64,000 nt of DNA, from assembly GCF_947498515.1 (NCBI RefSeq), contig NZ_CANMKO010000002.1:372001-436000 (forward strand), in the 5' to 3' direction. Positions 46,072 to 55,106 of the stretch are shown piece after piece; within the stretch, counting starts at the first letter, position 1; each line of letters opens with the position of its first letter. The position numbers and the translations under genes are program-made. Under the pieces are notes generated by a model that ran no database searches, was not told where the DNA came from, and saw nothing but the letters and a program-made list of their open reading frames with translations. This DNA is from an uncultured Pelagimonas sp. GTDB lineage: Bacteria > Pseudomonadota > Alphaproteobacteria > Rhodobacterales > Rhodobacteraceae.

Positions 46072-46811
46072 GTGACCTGCTAATTGTCACCGGGGCCAGC
46101 GCCGGGATCGGTGCTGCCACTGCGCAAATGGCCGGGTTCAACGGTTGGAGCCGCGTTGTTGTGCATTACGGCACTGACAAAGCCGGCGCCGAGGAAACCG
46201 CCGCCATGGTCGAAAGCATGGGCGCACAGGCCTATCTTTTGCAGGCCGATGTCGCCAAACCCAAAGCCATCGAAAAGATGTTTGCCAAGATTGGTGAACT
46301 AAAGCCGGGGCGTATTGGGCTTGTGAACAATGCCGGGGTCGTTTCCCCCACCGGGAGCTTTGCCGACCAAACCCCGGACAAGGTCAAACGGGTGTTCGAG
46401 GTCAATGTTTTTGGGGCTTTCGAGGTCGCGCGACAATGCCTTATGCTGATGCGCGCATGGGGCAAAGGCGGGGCGATGGTCAATATCTCCTCTGCTGCGG
46501 CCCGTTTGGGATCGCCCAACATGTACGTCGACTACGCCGCGTCCAAGGGGGCAATCGAAACGATGACCATTGGCTTGGCCGAAGAACTGGCCGCCGAAGG
46601 CATCCGCGTCAACGCCATCCGCCCCGGATTGATCGAAACCGCAATCCACGCCAAGGGCGGTGCCCCTAACCGGCTAGACCAAATCGGTCACACGCCCCCC
46701 ATGGGCCGCCCCGGCACACCAGAGGAATGCGCCGAAGCTGTTTTGTGGCTGCTCTCGGATCGCGCAAGCTATGTCACCCGCACCATCATGGATGTCACCG
46801 GCGGACGGTAA
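46068..46811 (+). CDS. SDR family oxidoreductase
   Basis: 247 residues, classical short-chain dehydrogenase: cofactor motif TGASAGIGAATA near residue 8, NNAGVVSPTG near 85, Ser in ISSAAAR, and catalytic YAASKGA near residue 155; the C-terminus SDRASYVTRTIMDVTGGR is like that of YgfF or glucose dehydrogenase-type SDRs. Substrate unknown. It begins with an ATGA overlap to the preceding anchored protein, and the accessory island starts after its stop. Confidence 0.92.
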   Translation: MSDLLIVTGASAGIGAATAQMAGFNGWSRVVVHYGTDKAGAEETAAMVESMGAQAYLLQADVAKPKAIEKMFAKIGELKPGRIGLVNNAGVVSPTGSFADQTPDKVKRVFEVNVFGAFEVARQCLMLMRAWGKGGAMVNISSAAARLGSPNMYVDYAASKGAIETMTIGLAEELAAEGIRVNAIRPGLIETAIHAKGGAPNRLDQIGHTPPMGRPGTPEECAEAVLWLLSDRASYVTRTIMDVTGGR

Positions 46812-47106
46812 TTCAGGCAGGGCTTGGTCTTTGAATGGAGACGCAGGCAAGCCCCAACAGGGCCGATACTTTCAACCAACTGCTTTTATGCAAATCTCCC
46901 ACGGATCAAAGCGTGCGGAAAGTCTCCTGTGGACTGCATTTAGTTGAAGTCAGCCAATTGAAGCTCAGCGCAGCATTATTCACGGCCAAGGGGAATGACT
47001 GCGGACAAAAGCAACATTGCCTAAAGTACCGCAGCTGCAAATACTATGCGGTTAGTTGTCAATACGACAACCAGCTAAGCGCTCACCACTAAGAGAGACA
47101 ACCGAC

Positions 47107-47586
47107 ATGGGAAACAAAAAAGTGGCAGTCGGCATTGCTTTACTGCTTGCGAACACGGTTGAGGCACAAGAAGAAGTGTTCGACAGTATTGCTGTTAATT
47201 GTATGCAAATTGCTTCTCTATCTGAGTACGATTTGAAGCAGCTATTCGCGGCAAAACGCCTCGCTCGGCAGCTTCGCGAAATTGCGGATGATGCGGCGGC
47301 AACGGGAACCTTGTCTGACTTAGAACCAACATTGAACGGAGACGCTGCCGCGTGTCATGCCTTTGCCTTTGAAGTTGAAGGTGAAGTAAGGTTTCACCCG
47401 CAATATCATCGTTTTGGCAATCTGGAAGATATTCGACGCTCGGTCGGTAAGGCGGAGCAAAAAGCTGCGCTTGAAGCATCGCGGGCGGAGAAGCGAGAAG
47501 CTGCCGATGCCAGAGCTGCGGCAATAGATTTGGCAAGGCACCAAGAAGAAGAACGCGCGCGACGACTAAATCAGGAACTTGGGTAA
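47107..47586 (+). CDS. Small predicted secreted protein, island
   Basis: 159 residues from ATG 47107, with AGAGAG in the leader. Signal peptide with likely cleavage at VEA/QEE near residue 20. Two cysteines in the N-terminal half (VNCMQIA and AACHAFA) may pair. The last 50 residues are a long charged helix rich in Ala, Glu and Arg (EKREAADARAAAIDLARHQE). I do not recognise a family. It is the first gene of the accessory island, with AT-richer codon use than its left neighbours. Confidence 0.65.
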   Translation: MGNKKVAVGIALLLANTVEAQEEVFDSIAVNCMQIASLSEYDLKQLFAAKRLARQLREIADDAAATGTLSDLEPTLNGDAAACHAFAFEVEGEVRFHPQYHRFGNLEDIRRSVGKAEQKAALEASRAEKREAADARAAAIDLARHQEEERARRLNQELG

Positions 47587-48369
47587 TCGTGTTTATCAGT
47601 CATGTTCTGAACTTTCGATATCCGACCCAAACACCGCATACACCAGCCAAATCTGTCTTGATTCATTCCGCGTGAACGGTCTTCCAGACTAATCCGAAGT
47701 TTTTTCAATGGCGTGATACGGAGGTTTCGCTGCACGAAGCAGTCATCTACGCGAAACCTAGCACCGGAAAAACTAGGCTCAACTCAGGCCTGCAGTGGTG
47801 CGGCAACGTGGCCGCAGCGAAATCACCTGTGATCCCCGCAGCCTAGTGACCGGTGTCAGCCCGAGGCGGACCCGTCTTGGCCCAGCCTTCGCTAGTGCAG
47901 CATCTGCAGGTCGGGCGGGAAGCAGTCTTTCGCTGCAGTCACAAGGGCAACGCTTCGCCCTGGCAAAAGCGGCCATTCAAGCCCAATCAGCGCGGAACCC
48001 GCTTGCTGTGCCGTGCGCCAACGTCAGCAACGCGCAGTTAGGTTGCGACCTTTGCAAAGTCGAGGGCCGAGAAGCCAGAGATCGGCAAGGACGGCCCATA
48101 CCAGCCATTCATCGCGTCGGTTCACGCTGCAATGCATCTTCTCTGAACCGGCCATTCGCCGCGCCTATGAGATCAACGCGTTACCCGAAGTCGGCAGAGC
48201 GAACCAAGGGTGAATTTGCTGCAGCTGCGCCAAAGGCCTTATTGTGGTGTAAAGCCACCAGTCGCGCAGAGTACAATGCCTTGCGGTAGTATTGGGTGCT
48301 TTGCTGGGGATGGACATTTAGGAACCAAAAATTGAATGTTGCGCAGCAAATTGAGAGGATCTTCTGATT
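47587..48369. other. 783-bp stretch without a convincing gene; decayed repeats
   Basis: No frame here has protein-like composition, a ribosome site and a stable start together. The region holds repeat-like sequence (the AAAGCGGCCATTCA unit at 47966-48039 and the TGTCAGCCC...GCGGAC word near 47858) that recurs elsewhere in the window. The 164-codon frame at 47795-48289 appears to be a read-through of this repeat. Confidence 0.6.
47966..48039 (+). repeat. Dispersed intergenic repeat, copy 1
   Basis: Begins AAAGCGGCCATTCA and continues with GCGGAACCC and ATCAG/GTCAGCAA-CGCGCAG blocks that are shared, with indels, by the minus strand at 63860-63927. Its position in a gene-free stretch and its divergence mark it as a decayed mobile or extragenic repeat. 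Confidence 0.6.
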
Positions 48370-48696
48370 ATGAACAGCACAGTCTGGATATCGTACGACT
48401 TAGGCGTCCGAGGCGACTACGAGGGGCTTTATGCTTGGCTTGATGACCATGAAGCGAAGGAGTGCGGGGATTCCATGGCCCTGTTGAAGTATTCCCATAG
48501 CGACGACCTAATTGAGCGGCTCAAATCCGATCTACAAGCCGCGGTAGAAATCAACAAGAAGACCCGAATTTACGTGATCTACCGGGACCGCTCGACAAAC
48601 AAGAACAGGGGCAAGTTCATCTTTGGCAAGAGGAAGGCTGCAGCATGGGTTGGATTCGGTGCATCCGACGGTGGGAACGTGGACGAAGAGGACTAG
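48370..48696 (+). CDS. Small Cas2/VapD-like ferredoxin-fold protein, partner of a PIN domain
   Basis: 108 residues. Reading the secondary structure gives strand (VWISYDLG), helix (DYEGLYAWLDDHEAKEC), strand (DSMALLKY), helix (DDLIERLKSDLQAAVE), strand (TRIYVIYRDR), close to the beta-alpha-beta-beta-alpha-beta ferredoxin fold of Cas2 and VapD; the tail is charged (KFIFGKRKAAAWVG). The Cas2-like reading is inference. GAGAGGA lies upstream. The next gene starts 4 bases after its stop and encodes a PIN nuclease, so this pair may be a toxin-antitoxin module with this protein as antitoxin or regulator. Confidence 0.65.
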   Translation: MNSTVWISYDLGVRGDYEGLYAWLDDHEAKECGDSMALLKYSHSDDLIERLKSDLQAAVEINKKTRIYVIYRDRSTNKNRGKFIFGKRKAAAWVGFGASDGGNVDEED

Positions 48697-48699
48697 CCC

Positions 48700-49128
48700 T
48701 TGGCGCGAGTTCTCATAGACACAGGCGTTTGGTATTCTCGCTATGACCAGCGAGATACAGCTGCATCTCAAGAAGATATGGAAGCTGTTTTCGAGCTAGT
48801 TCAACCTTTCGATATCATACTTCCTTGGCCAATCGCATACGAAACACTTAGAACAAGGTTTACCCGAAACAGGATTGGAATGTCCTTATTTGAGGAAGAA
48901 CTAAAGTCACCAAAAGTTCAGTTCATAGACGACGCGCAGTATAGAGATGATGCTATCGAGCTTTCATTCGAATCCTCTCGCGCCGGGCGGCCATTATCAA
49001 TGGTGGACTGTGTGCTACGCCTCATAATGGACGACAGAAACATCAAGATCGGGTATTTTGCGACTTGGAATCTCAAAGACTTTTGTGACGTATGTGCCAG
49101 CAGGCAAATTGAACTCATATCAAACTAG
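48700..49128 (+). CDS. PIN domain nuclease-like protein
   Basis: 142 residues from a TTG at 48700, 4 bases after the preceding stop, with GAGG eight bases upstream. PIN-domain acidic residues are in place: Asp7 (VLIDTGVWY), Glu48 (AYETL), Asp103 (SMVDCVL) and Asp127 (NLKDFCD). PIN proteins are Mg-dependent ribonucleases, usually VapC-type toxins. The partner is not a usual VapB but the Cas2/VapD-like protein at 48370. Role in RNA cutting is inference from the motif. Confidence 0.8.
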   Translation: MARVLIDTGVWYSRYDQRDTAASQEDMEAVFELVQPFDIILPWPIAYETLRTRFTRNRIGMSLFEEELKSPKVQFIDDAQYRDDAIELSFESSRAGRPLSMVDCVLRLIMDDRNIKIGYFATWNLKDFCDVCASRQIELISN

Positions 49129-49449
49129 GTCTTCTCAAAACAGAGGGTTGCCGCCTAACCCTCTAGACAAGACTAACTGAGTTCGCGCGTTCTCGCCCGT
49201 AAGGCGGTCCTAAATGTCCGAAATCGGTTCAGAAACTGACGTTAGGGTGCCGCATAGCATTCGGTGCTTTGGGCTCAAAGCCGCCAGTTCCTGTTGTGCA
49301 GCATTACAAATATAGTTCGCGTAAGGCGCAATCACTTACGGCCCAAAGCCGAACTTCATGGTAACCGTGTCCAACGACTGCTTTCCAAACGAATTAGACA
49401 TGTTAGAGGGCGGCGCCACAGTTTTCTCAATCAGGTCCAAATCTACAGA
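49129..49449. other. 321-bp gap with repeat-like sequence
   Basis: No gene seen. The stretch contains GGGCTCAAAGCCGCC near 49271, echoing GGGCTCGAAGCCGCC near 53286, both in the island. It separates the PIN gene from the convergent 916-codon gene. Confidence 0.55.
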
Positions 49450-52200
49450 TCATACTTGAGTTGCATCAGAGCGCTTCTTGCGTCCAGGTGGTTCCGGAAT
49501 CTCGGCCTCTTTGCTTCCTTCAATAATCCAATTTGCCCATTGTTTGAGGGCATTCCCTGTCCGCGCTTTGGAAGCATCGGTCCAGTTTAAATTGAACTCG
49601 TCAGAAACGAAAGCACCCAGCTCTGGCCCAGACAGTGACACATTTCTTTTCAATGCTTCTATACACTTGGTAATCGCCACTTCGTTCTTCGCGGAAGTCC
49701 ATACCGCTTCGGGAACTCCTCCAAACTTTGCAAGCGCTTGAACGTTGAGTTTGCCAACATCATTTTCCACCTCAATAAGGTTGAACCTCTTCAAAACGGA
49801 GACTGAGTTCCGGTAACCTAAAGTATTTGCGTTTTCGACATCTGAATTATTCTGCAGCACATAGAAGGCATCACAGACACTTGCTGGGGATGCCATAGCG
49901 GAAAACACTTCACTTGATCGAGAACGTCTCGACACTTTTGAAACAACGCTCCCGGAGTCTTGGACGGTAAATCTCGGCCCTGAACGAGCCAAAAAACCTA
50001 ATTGAACGAAAATATTAACGAACCTGTTCGTGTAGATACCCCAAGTTTTGTCTGAGAACTTCTCGTTTGGAAGGCAGTCTTTCAGTCCACTTAGAATTTC
50101 GGGCTTAGCAATCGTTTGACCCGCGTGGTTCCGATAGAGATCAATTTTCAGAGAGTGTTTGTCGATCTTATTCCTGATCCTCGACAAAATACCGCGAACG
50201 GTTCCATCAGCCATGTCGCGATGAAGCTTAAAAGAGGTTCCTTGCCTTTCAGCGACTCCAAACAGTACTAAGTCAGCACCAATATTCCAAACGGTTCGTT
50301 CATTTAGGCTTGTTCTAGAAGCGATAGTCTCGGAGGTTTGAAGTCGATTTTTTTCTAACACTTCACCGACTTTTAGCATGGCGTTGATATCGGACGAAGG
50401 GATGTAGTTGAACGGCACAACTGGCACATTCCCAGACAACAGATAGTCTCTGAAGATATCCCAGTACACGTTCAGGCGATCACCACTCCTGATGATCAAT
50501 CTTTTGGCCACAAGACTGTTTACGGTTGCCACCCCTGAGATTTCTATGATCTCACTCCAGTCCGCTGGCGCTTTTGCCGCGATGAGCTTTAGACTTGCGT
50601 CTTCCCTTTGATTGAGTGTTTGGAGATCGTTTTCAAATAGGTTTTTTACATCCAACTCCAAAAGGGTCGAGTTTGTGCCATTTTGCTGGTCTTGGTTCTC
50701 GTAAAGATGAATGCACAATTTCTTGAGCAACCATGGGAACCCTTGGCTTGAATGCGAGATTTGATGCCTGATTTCTGCAGTCAGCTTGAAATCGGCCTGT
50801 TTCTCAAATGCAGTGATTGCCTTAGAAATCTCACCCTTGTTGAAGCTATTTAGCTTAAATTCTCTTCTGTGATCGGATAGCTCATGCCAAATGTGGTATG
50901 CGGGATGGTCTTGCTGCGTTGTGCTGTCAGTTTTCCACGCAAAACCCAACCCGAAGGCTCCCTTGAAGGAGGCGACATCAATCATAAGGTCCTTTGCGGC
51001 GGTGAAGACACTGTATAGTTCAGGCTTTGAGTAAAGCTCTTCAAACTGATCAAAAATGAGACAAACAAACTTGCCTTCCTTTTTTAAACTCTCCAAATAT
51101 TCAGAGATGCTCGGGGAGGATAAGGGAGTGCTCGGATTTGTAAGTTGAATGTCTATCTGCTTTCCAAAACCTGCCTTTTGGGCCTGTTCCAAGCACTTGA
51201 TCAAGGATGCTGAGACATACGCGGGGTTCCGCGCGCCTCGCATGTCTATCGCAAACGTAAAAAGCTTCTTCTTGTAGTGTTTATTTTTGGTTCTATCTCG
51301 AACTTTGGCCACTAACGAGCTTTTCCCCAAACCAGAATTTCCTGTGATAGCAAATATTCTGGTAGCGTCGTCTGTCGTGCGAGCATTTTCTAAGAAATTC
51401 AGGATGTGCTTTTGCGTATCATCTCGACCAATGAAATCTTGTGGTCTAGCAGGGCGATAGTCATCCCACGATTCACCGGTTTGAACCTCAACCACGTTTG
51501 GTGGCGTAATGTCGGTGACGTTCTTCGTTTCGGTCTTAACCTCCACGCCAACTGTAACGTCATAATCGCACAAGACGCTCTCCAAAGTGGCAATATTATT
51601 GAGGGTTTCGCTGTCGGAAATCCGTTGTCCGGTCTTTGTCCCAAAGAAGATAACCCCATGTGGTGCTCCTCCCAAAAGAGTATAAGCAGCCCAAAAACGA
51701 CCAAATGGAGAGATTACGAGCGTCCATTCCCCAATCGCTTCACTTGATCCCACAAACGCTGATGCCAATTCAATAGGTGGGTCACATATTACCGATGCCT
51801 TTTTGAGCGATTTAATGATAAGATCGGGCGTGTAAAAACTGAGCCGAGAAGCCTTATCGGCAGGCTTATTTTTCCACATTTCTGCGAAGCCTTTAGCTTC
51901 CTTTCCAAACTCAGCTGTGGAAACAAGCCATCCTTCAGCGTAGTCATATGCGTCAACTGTCCCATTGAGCTGCCGAAGTATTGGGGCACCTATGTTTCCG
52001 GCCTGTGCCTTGCACTCTACGTAAATTTCTTTCCCGCTGACCTCGTGCTTACAAAGGAGGTCGAGTTCAGCCCCGATAACGCGAATTTCTTCAATCACTT
52101 TGAAGCTTTGAGCTGAGAGGAGGTCGGTTGCTAAGCCTTCCAGTAAGTCGCCCTTCGCCTTAGTGGTGTCGTCTGCTCTGCAAGCAACTTCGATCTTCAT
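49450..52200 (-). CDS. Mrr-type nuclease fused to STAND-like ATPase, candidate defence protein
   Basis: 916 residues. N-terminal PD-(D/E)XK domain of the Mrr type (residues 15-80): Glu21 in DLLEGLA, Asp47 in AELDLL, and Glu62/Lys64 in YVECKAQ. A linker domain follows (150-240), then a P-loop ATPase starting DFIGRD (255-260), Walker A GNSGLGKSS at 287-295 and Walker B FVCLIFDQFEEL at 378-389; the DQFEEL form is typical of novel STAND NTPases in conflict systems. The C-terminal third is helical and winged-helix-like (SETIASRTSLNERTVWNI) without clear TPRs. GC and codon use differ from the core genes. ATG at 52200. No partner protein is adjacent on the same strand. Confidence 0.8.
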   Translation of the reverse strand: MKIEVACRADDTTKAKGDLLEGLATDLLSAQSFKVIEEIRVIGAELDLLCKHEVSGKEIYVECKAQAGNIGAPILRQLNGTVDAYDYAEGWLVSTAEFGKEAKGFAEMWKNKPADKASRLSFYTPDLIIKSLKKASVICDPPIELASAFVGSSEAIGEWTLVISPFGRFWAAYTLLGGAPHGVIFFGTKTGQRISDSETLNNIATLESVLCDYDVTVGVEVKTETKNVTDITPPNVVEVQTGESWDDYRPARPQDFIGRDDTQKHILNFLENARTTDDATRIFAITGNSGLGKSSLVAKVRDRTKNKHYKKKLFTFAIDMRGARNPAYVSASLIKCLEQAQKAGFGKQIDIQLTNPSTPLSSPSISEYLESLKKEGKFVCLIFDQFEELYSKPELYSVFTAAKDLMIDVASFKGAFGLGFAWKTDSTTQQDHPAYHIWHELSDHRREFKLNSFNKGEISKAITAFEKQADFKLTAEIRHQISHSSQGFPWLLKKLCIHLYENQDQQNGTNSTLLELDVKNLFENDLQTLNQREDASLKLIAAKAPADWSEIIEISGVATVNSLVAKRLIIRSGDRLNVYWDIFRDYLLSGNVPVVPFNYIPSSDINAMLKVGEVLEKNRLQTSETIASRTSLNERTVWNIGADLVLFGVAERQGTSFKLHRDMADGTVRGILSRIRNKIDKHSLKIDLYRNHAGQTIAKPEILSGLKDCLPNEKFSDKTWGIYTNRFVNIFVQLGFLARSGPRFTVQDSGSVVSKVSRRSRSSEVFSAMASPASVCDAFYVLQNNSDVENANTLGYRNSVSVLKRFNLIEVENDVGKLNVQALAKFGGVPEAVWTSAKNEVAITKCIEALKRNVSLSGPELGAFVSDEFNLNWTDASKARTGNALKQWANWIIEGSKEAEIPEPPGRKKRSDATQV

Positions 52201-52746
52201 AAATTGGCCTCAGGAATTTGATGTTGCAACTTACCGAGTGTAATACACTGGCCCCTCATAATGTCCATGTTACGGCGGATTTTACCATAAGTTAGATCAC
52301 GCTTCTCGTCTTAAGGTGGATTCGGACAGACTAAATTTGGAGATTGCATGAAGTCCTTTGTTTAAAGCTGCATACCAATTTGTTGAAACTCCCTTGAAGT
52401 CGTTTCGCCTGAGGCTGCGCTTTGCTGTTGATGCAGTCAGTTCTCGCTTTTTTTGCGCTGCTGGCATGCAGTGGTGCAGTTTGAAACGTTTACTTACTGT
52501 AAAAAGCTGCCGTTCGGATACTCCGCAGCGAAAGTCCGGTTTCCGCCCTTTGTGTCGAATGTGGCGAACGGCCCACAGCCGACCTTGGCCGGGTGCCCTA
52601 ACGCTGCGTTGCCGCTTTTCTGAAACGGACGTTCGACACCTCACGCAGCATTTTTAACGGCCCAAGTTCAGCTAAGCGGACACAGCTGCCGTACGTCGAC
52701 GGACGTTCAATGTCCGCGAACCACCAGCAAAGCGGTTCGAATAAAC
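52201..52746. other. 546-bp gap with repeat-like GC-rich segments
   Basis: No supported gene. The middle (52490-52620) contains GC-rich words such as CGGCCCACAGCCGACCTTGG and a hairpin-prone mix resembling the other non-coding island stretches. The ORF on minus at 52297-52644 lacks a ribosome site and protein-like composition. Confidence 0.55.
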
Positions 52747-53166
52747 CTATTCTTTCGAGGGCGAACAGGACGTCGAAACCTCCCAGTTGCTGCCCTTTCG
52801 TTTTTTTGTTTCGCTCCAACGCACAGGCACAGGACGAAGCCCGTTGCGCGCACAAATTGCATCTATCGCCAATACAGCTATCAGAAAATTAGCGTGCTCA
52901 GAGAGTGTCGGAGCGTCGATTGCAATGCTCAAGTCTACCGAATTGTCAGCTTCAACTACACTCCCGCTAAAGTCTTCACCAAGAAACCGTCCTAAAAAAT
53001 CAGAAGCTTGCTCACCAGAGGAAAGAACCGGGAATACGATCCTAAAACCCGACAACATTTGTTCTACGTCAACACTACCATCAGGCAACTCTGGCACCCG
53101 AACCGTTTCTGCTTGTGCTAGTTGCGCCGTAATAAAGCAGACGAAAAGAACGGACTTGAGGTGCAT
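52747..53166 (-). CDS. Small predicted periplasmic protein, island
   Basis: 139 residues. N-terminal signal peptide (MHLKSVLFVCFITAQLAQA, cleavage before ET near residue 19). The mature part is acidic and strand-rich (FPVLSSGEQASDFLGRFLG, VDLSIAIDAPTLSEHANFL, ARNGLRPVPVRWSETKK), without a recognised family. Ribosome site weak. It is the last gene before the sugar operon. Confidence 0.6.
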   Translation of the reverse strand: MHLKSVLFVCFITAQLAQAETVRVPELPDGSVDVEQMLSGFRIVFPVLSSGEQASDFLGRFLGEDFSGSVVEADNSVDLSIAIDAPTLSEHANFLIAVLAIDAICARNGLRPVPVRWSETKKRKGSNWEVSTSCSPSKE

Positions 53167-53887
53167 GTGCAGGAACTCTGTTTAACCACTGAAGGCACGC
53201 ATAGTGTCTATCGCTTCGAACAATTGTCAAGCTGGTAGGATCAAACAGCCACTCGCTTTGAAGACATTTGCGTTGTGTACAGAAACTTGTAGGTCTGGGC
53301 TCGAAGCCGCCTTGGCGGTGCGGCACGCGGTATTCGTCCTGAACGTTCTGTGAAAATGTTAGGGGACGGCACGTGTCAGCCCAGAGCGGACATGTTCGAT
53401 CTACATATCGGGAAGGAACCAAACTTTCTCCGCTAAACGAGCTAAAGCACCCATTCTTACACTCGGTCTCGATCCATTTTTGGGGCCCCGGCGCTCTACT
53501 CATTTTCACCACTTTTAGGCGGCCTCGGAAATCAATCTAGGCCCCCGCTAATCTGGAAAAACTGTTCCAAGGCCTGCCTTGTATCAAGCCAGGAGATGCC
53601 TTTTGGTCACGGCGCGCTCTCGCGTCGTCAATTCGTTCTAGCCTTGCGCCAAGAGGTGACACCGCTCGCACAGAGCAATCAGTAACGTCCAACCGTTCAC
53701 ACGAATGAATGGTTCAGATGAGCAGAGAGCGCCCTGTGCCCAAACCCTTGGAAAACTCCGGCCGAACGATCAAAACACGGGTTGTGGGTCAGCCAACCAT
53801 GCTCCAACTTTCAAATTGGATCACTCAAGTAGTTCTCCTTAAACTCAAATTGGCGGATTCGACAGGAATCAAATCAGAATGTACGGC
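53167..53887. other. 721-bp gap at the right edge of the island
   Basis: No convincing gene. It holds GTGTCAGCCCAGAGCGGAC near 53371, matching GTGTCAGCCCGAGGCGGAC near 47854, and GGGCTCGAAGCCGCC near 53286. No tRNA, integrase remnant or clear direct repeat marking an insertion end was seen. Confidence 0.55.
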
Positions 53888-55024
53888 TCAAGACATCGCC
53901 ACCCATGCCGAATTGCGGTTTGAACTGCGCACACAGGCGTCAACAAAACGCATGCCCATCATGCCCTCGGCAATGCCGGGCAATGGGGCCTCGGGCAAGG
54001 TCTCTCCTGCGTGATGGGAGCGGATCATTCCGGCGGCTTGCACATAAAGATTGGCAAAGCCTTCCAAATAGCCTTCGGGGTGGCCACCCGGTGTGCGGCT
54101 AACGGCATTGGCCACGCCACTGGCTCCGGCACCGCCACGGGTGAGAATGCGGGTCGCCTCGCCAAAGCGGGTGAACAACATGCGATTGGGATCTTCCTGA
54201 GCCCATTCAATGCCGCCCTTTTCGCCATAAATCCTTAGCCGCAACGCGTTTTCATTGCCCGGTGCCACTTGGCTGCACCACAACATGCCGCGCGCGCCGC
54301 CTTTAAATCGCAACATCACATGGGCGTTATCATCCACCGGCCGGCCCGGCACAAAGCTTTGCAAATCGGCGGCAAGGCTTTCAGGCGTCAGCTGGCTGAC
54401 AAAACAGGCGAGATTAAAAGCATGTGTGCCGATGTCGCCGGTGGAGCCGCCGACCCCTGACCGGGCAGGATCAGTGCGCCAACCTGCTTGTTTGTTGGCG
54501 GGATCCGCCGCCTCGGTCAGCCAATCCTGCGGGTATTCGACCTGCACGACACGCAGGGTGCCGAGCTCGCCATTGGCGACCATTTCACGCGCTTGCCGGA
54601 TCAACGGGTAGCCGGTGTAGTTATGGGTCAATACAAACAACGCCTCAGATTTTTCCACCGCCGCCGCCAGCCGCCGTGCGTCGGCCAACGTGCTGGTCAG
54701 CGGCTTGTCACAAATCACGTGAATGCCGCGCTTGAGAAATTCGCGCGCGGCTGGATAATGCATGTGATTGGGGGTGACGATTGCCACTGCCTCGATCCCG
54801 TCTTTGAGCCGGGCTTCGCGGATGGCCATGGATTTAAAATCATCATAGCTGCGCGCCGCCTCCAACCCCAAAGCAGCGCCAGAGGCGCGGGCTTTTTCGG
54901 GCGTCGATGACAACGCCCCGGCCATGAGCTCAAAGTGCCCGTCAATCCGCGCGGCAATCCTATGTACCGCACCAATAAAGGCGTCGTTGCCGCCTCCCAC
55001 CATGCCCAGTCTGATCTTTCTCAT
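53888..55024 (-). CDS. Gfo/Idh/MocA family oxidoreductase
   Basis: 378 residues. An N-terminal Rossmann fold (KIRLGMVGGGNDAFIGAVHR), the family's CDKP motif in VICDKPLTSTLADARRL near residue 95, and the C-terminal catalytic domain with STGDIGTHAFNLACFV. It would oxidise a sugar or cyclitol with NAD(P). Last gene of the LacI-linked sugar operon, 82 bp after the TIM-barrel isomerase. The exact substrate is unknown. Confidence 0.92.
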   Translation of the reverse strand: MRKIRLGMVGGGNDAFIGAVHRIAARIDGHFELMAGALSSTPEKARASGAALGLEAARSYDDFKSMAIREARLKDGIEAVAIVTPNHMHYPAAREFLKRGIHVICDKPLTSTLADARRLAAAVEKSEALFVLTHNYTGYPLIRQAREMVANGELGTLRVVQVEYPQDWLTEAADPANKQAGWRTDPARSGVGGSTGDIGTHAFNLACFVSQLTPESLAADLQSFVPGRPVDDNAHVMLRFKGGARGMLWCSQVAPGNENALRLRIYGEKGGIEWAQEDPNRMLFTRFGEATRILTRGGAGASGVANAVSRTPGGHPEGYLEGFANLYVQAAGMIRSHHAGETLPEAPLPGIAEGMMGMRFVDACVRSSNRNSAWVAMS

Positions 55025-55106
55025 GCTCTTTCTCCGCCAATGTCATCTTGCTCAAATAAGCCCGCCGGAGGCACGCCATGGGGCCACAGTTGCCGCCGTT
55101 TGCGGC

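Noticed and set aside
47795-48289. 164-codon frame on plus in the island
   Set aside because: It reads through the dispersed repeat, lacks a ribosome site and resembles the frame at 63598-63975 for that reason.
49450-52200. Canonical Avs defence protein
   Set aside because: No C-terminal TPR sensor and the total length is too short for Avs; only the nuclease-STAND fusion is claimed.
53081-53512. 143-codon frame on minus and 53709-54014 on plus
   Set aside because: Low-quality composition, no ribosome site, located in a repeat-bearing gap or over the Gfo/Idh gene.
46812-53887. Prophage or integrative element
   Set aside because: No integrase, transposase, tRNA or attachment-site duplication was seen, so only an island of unknown origin is claimed.
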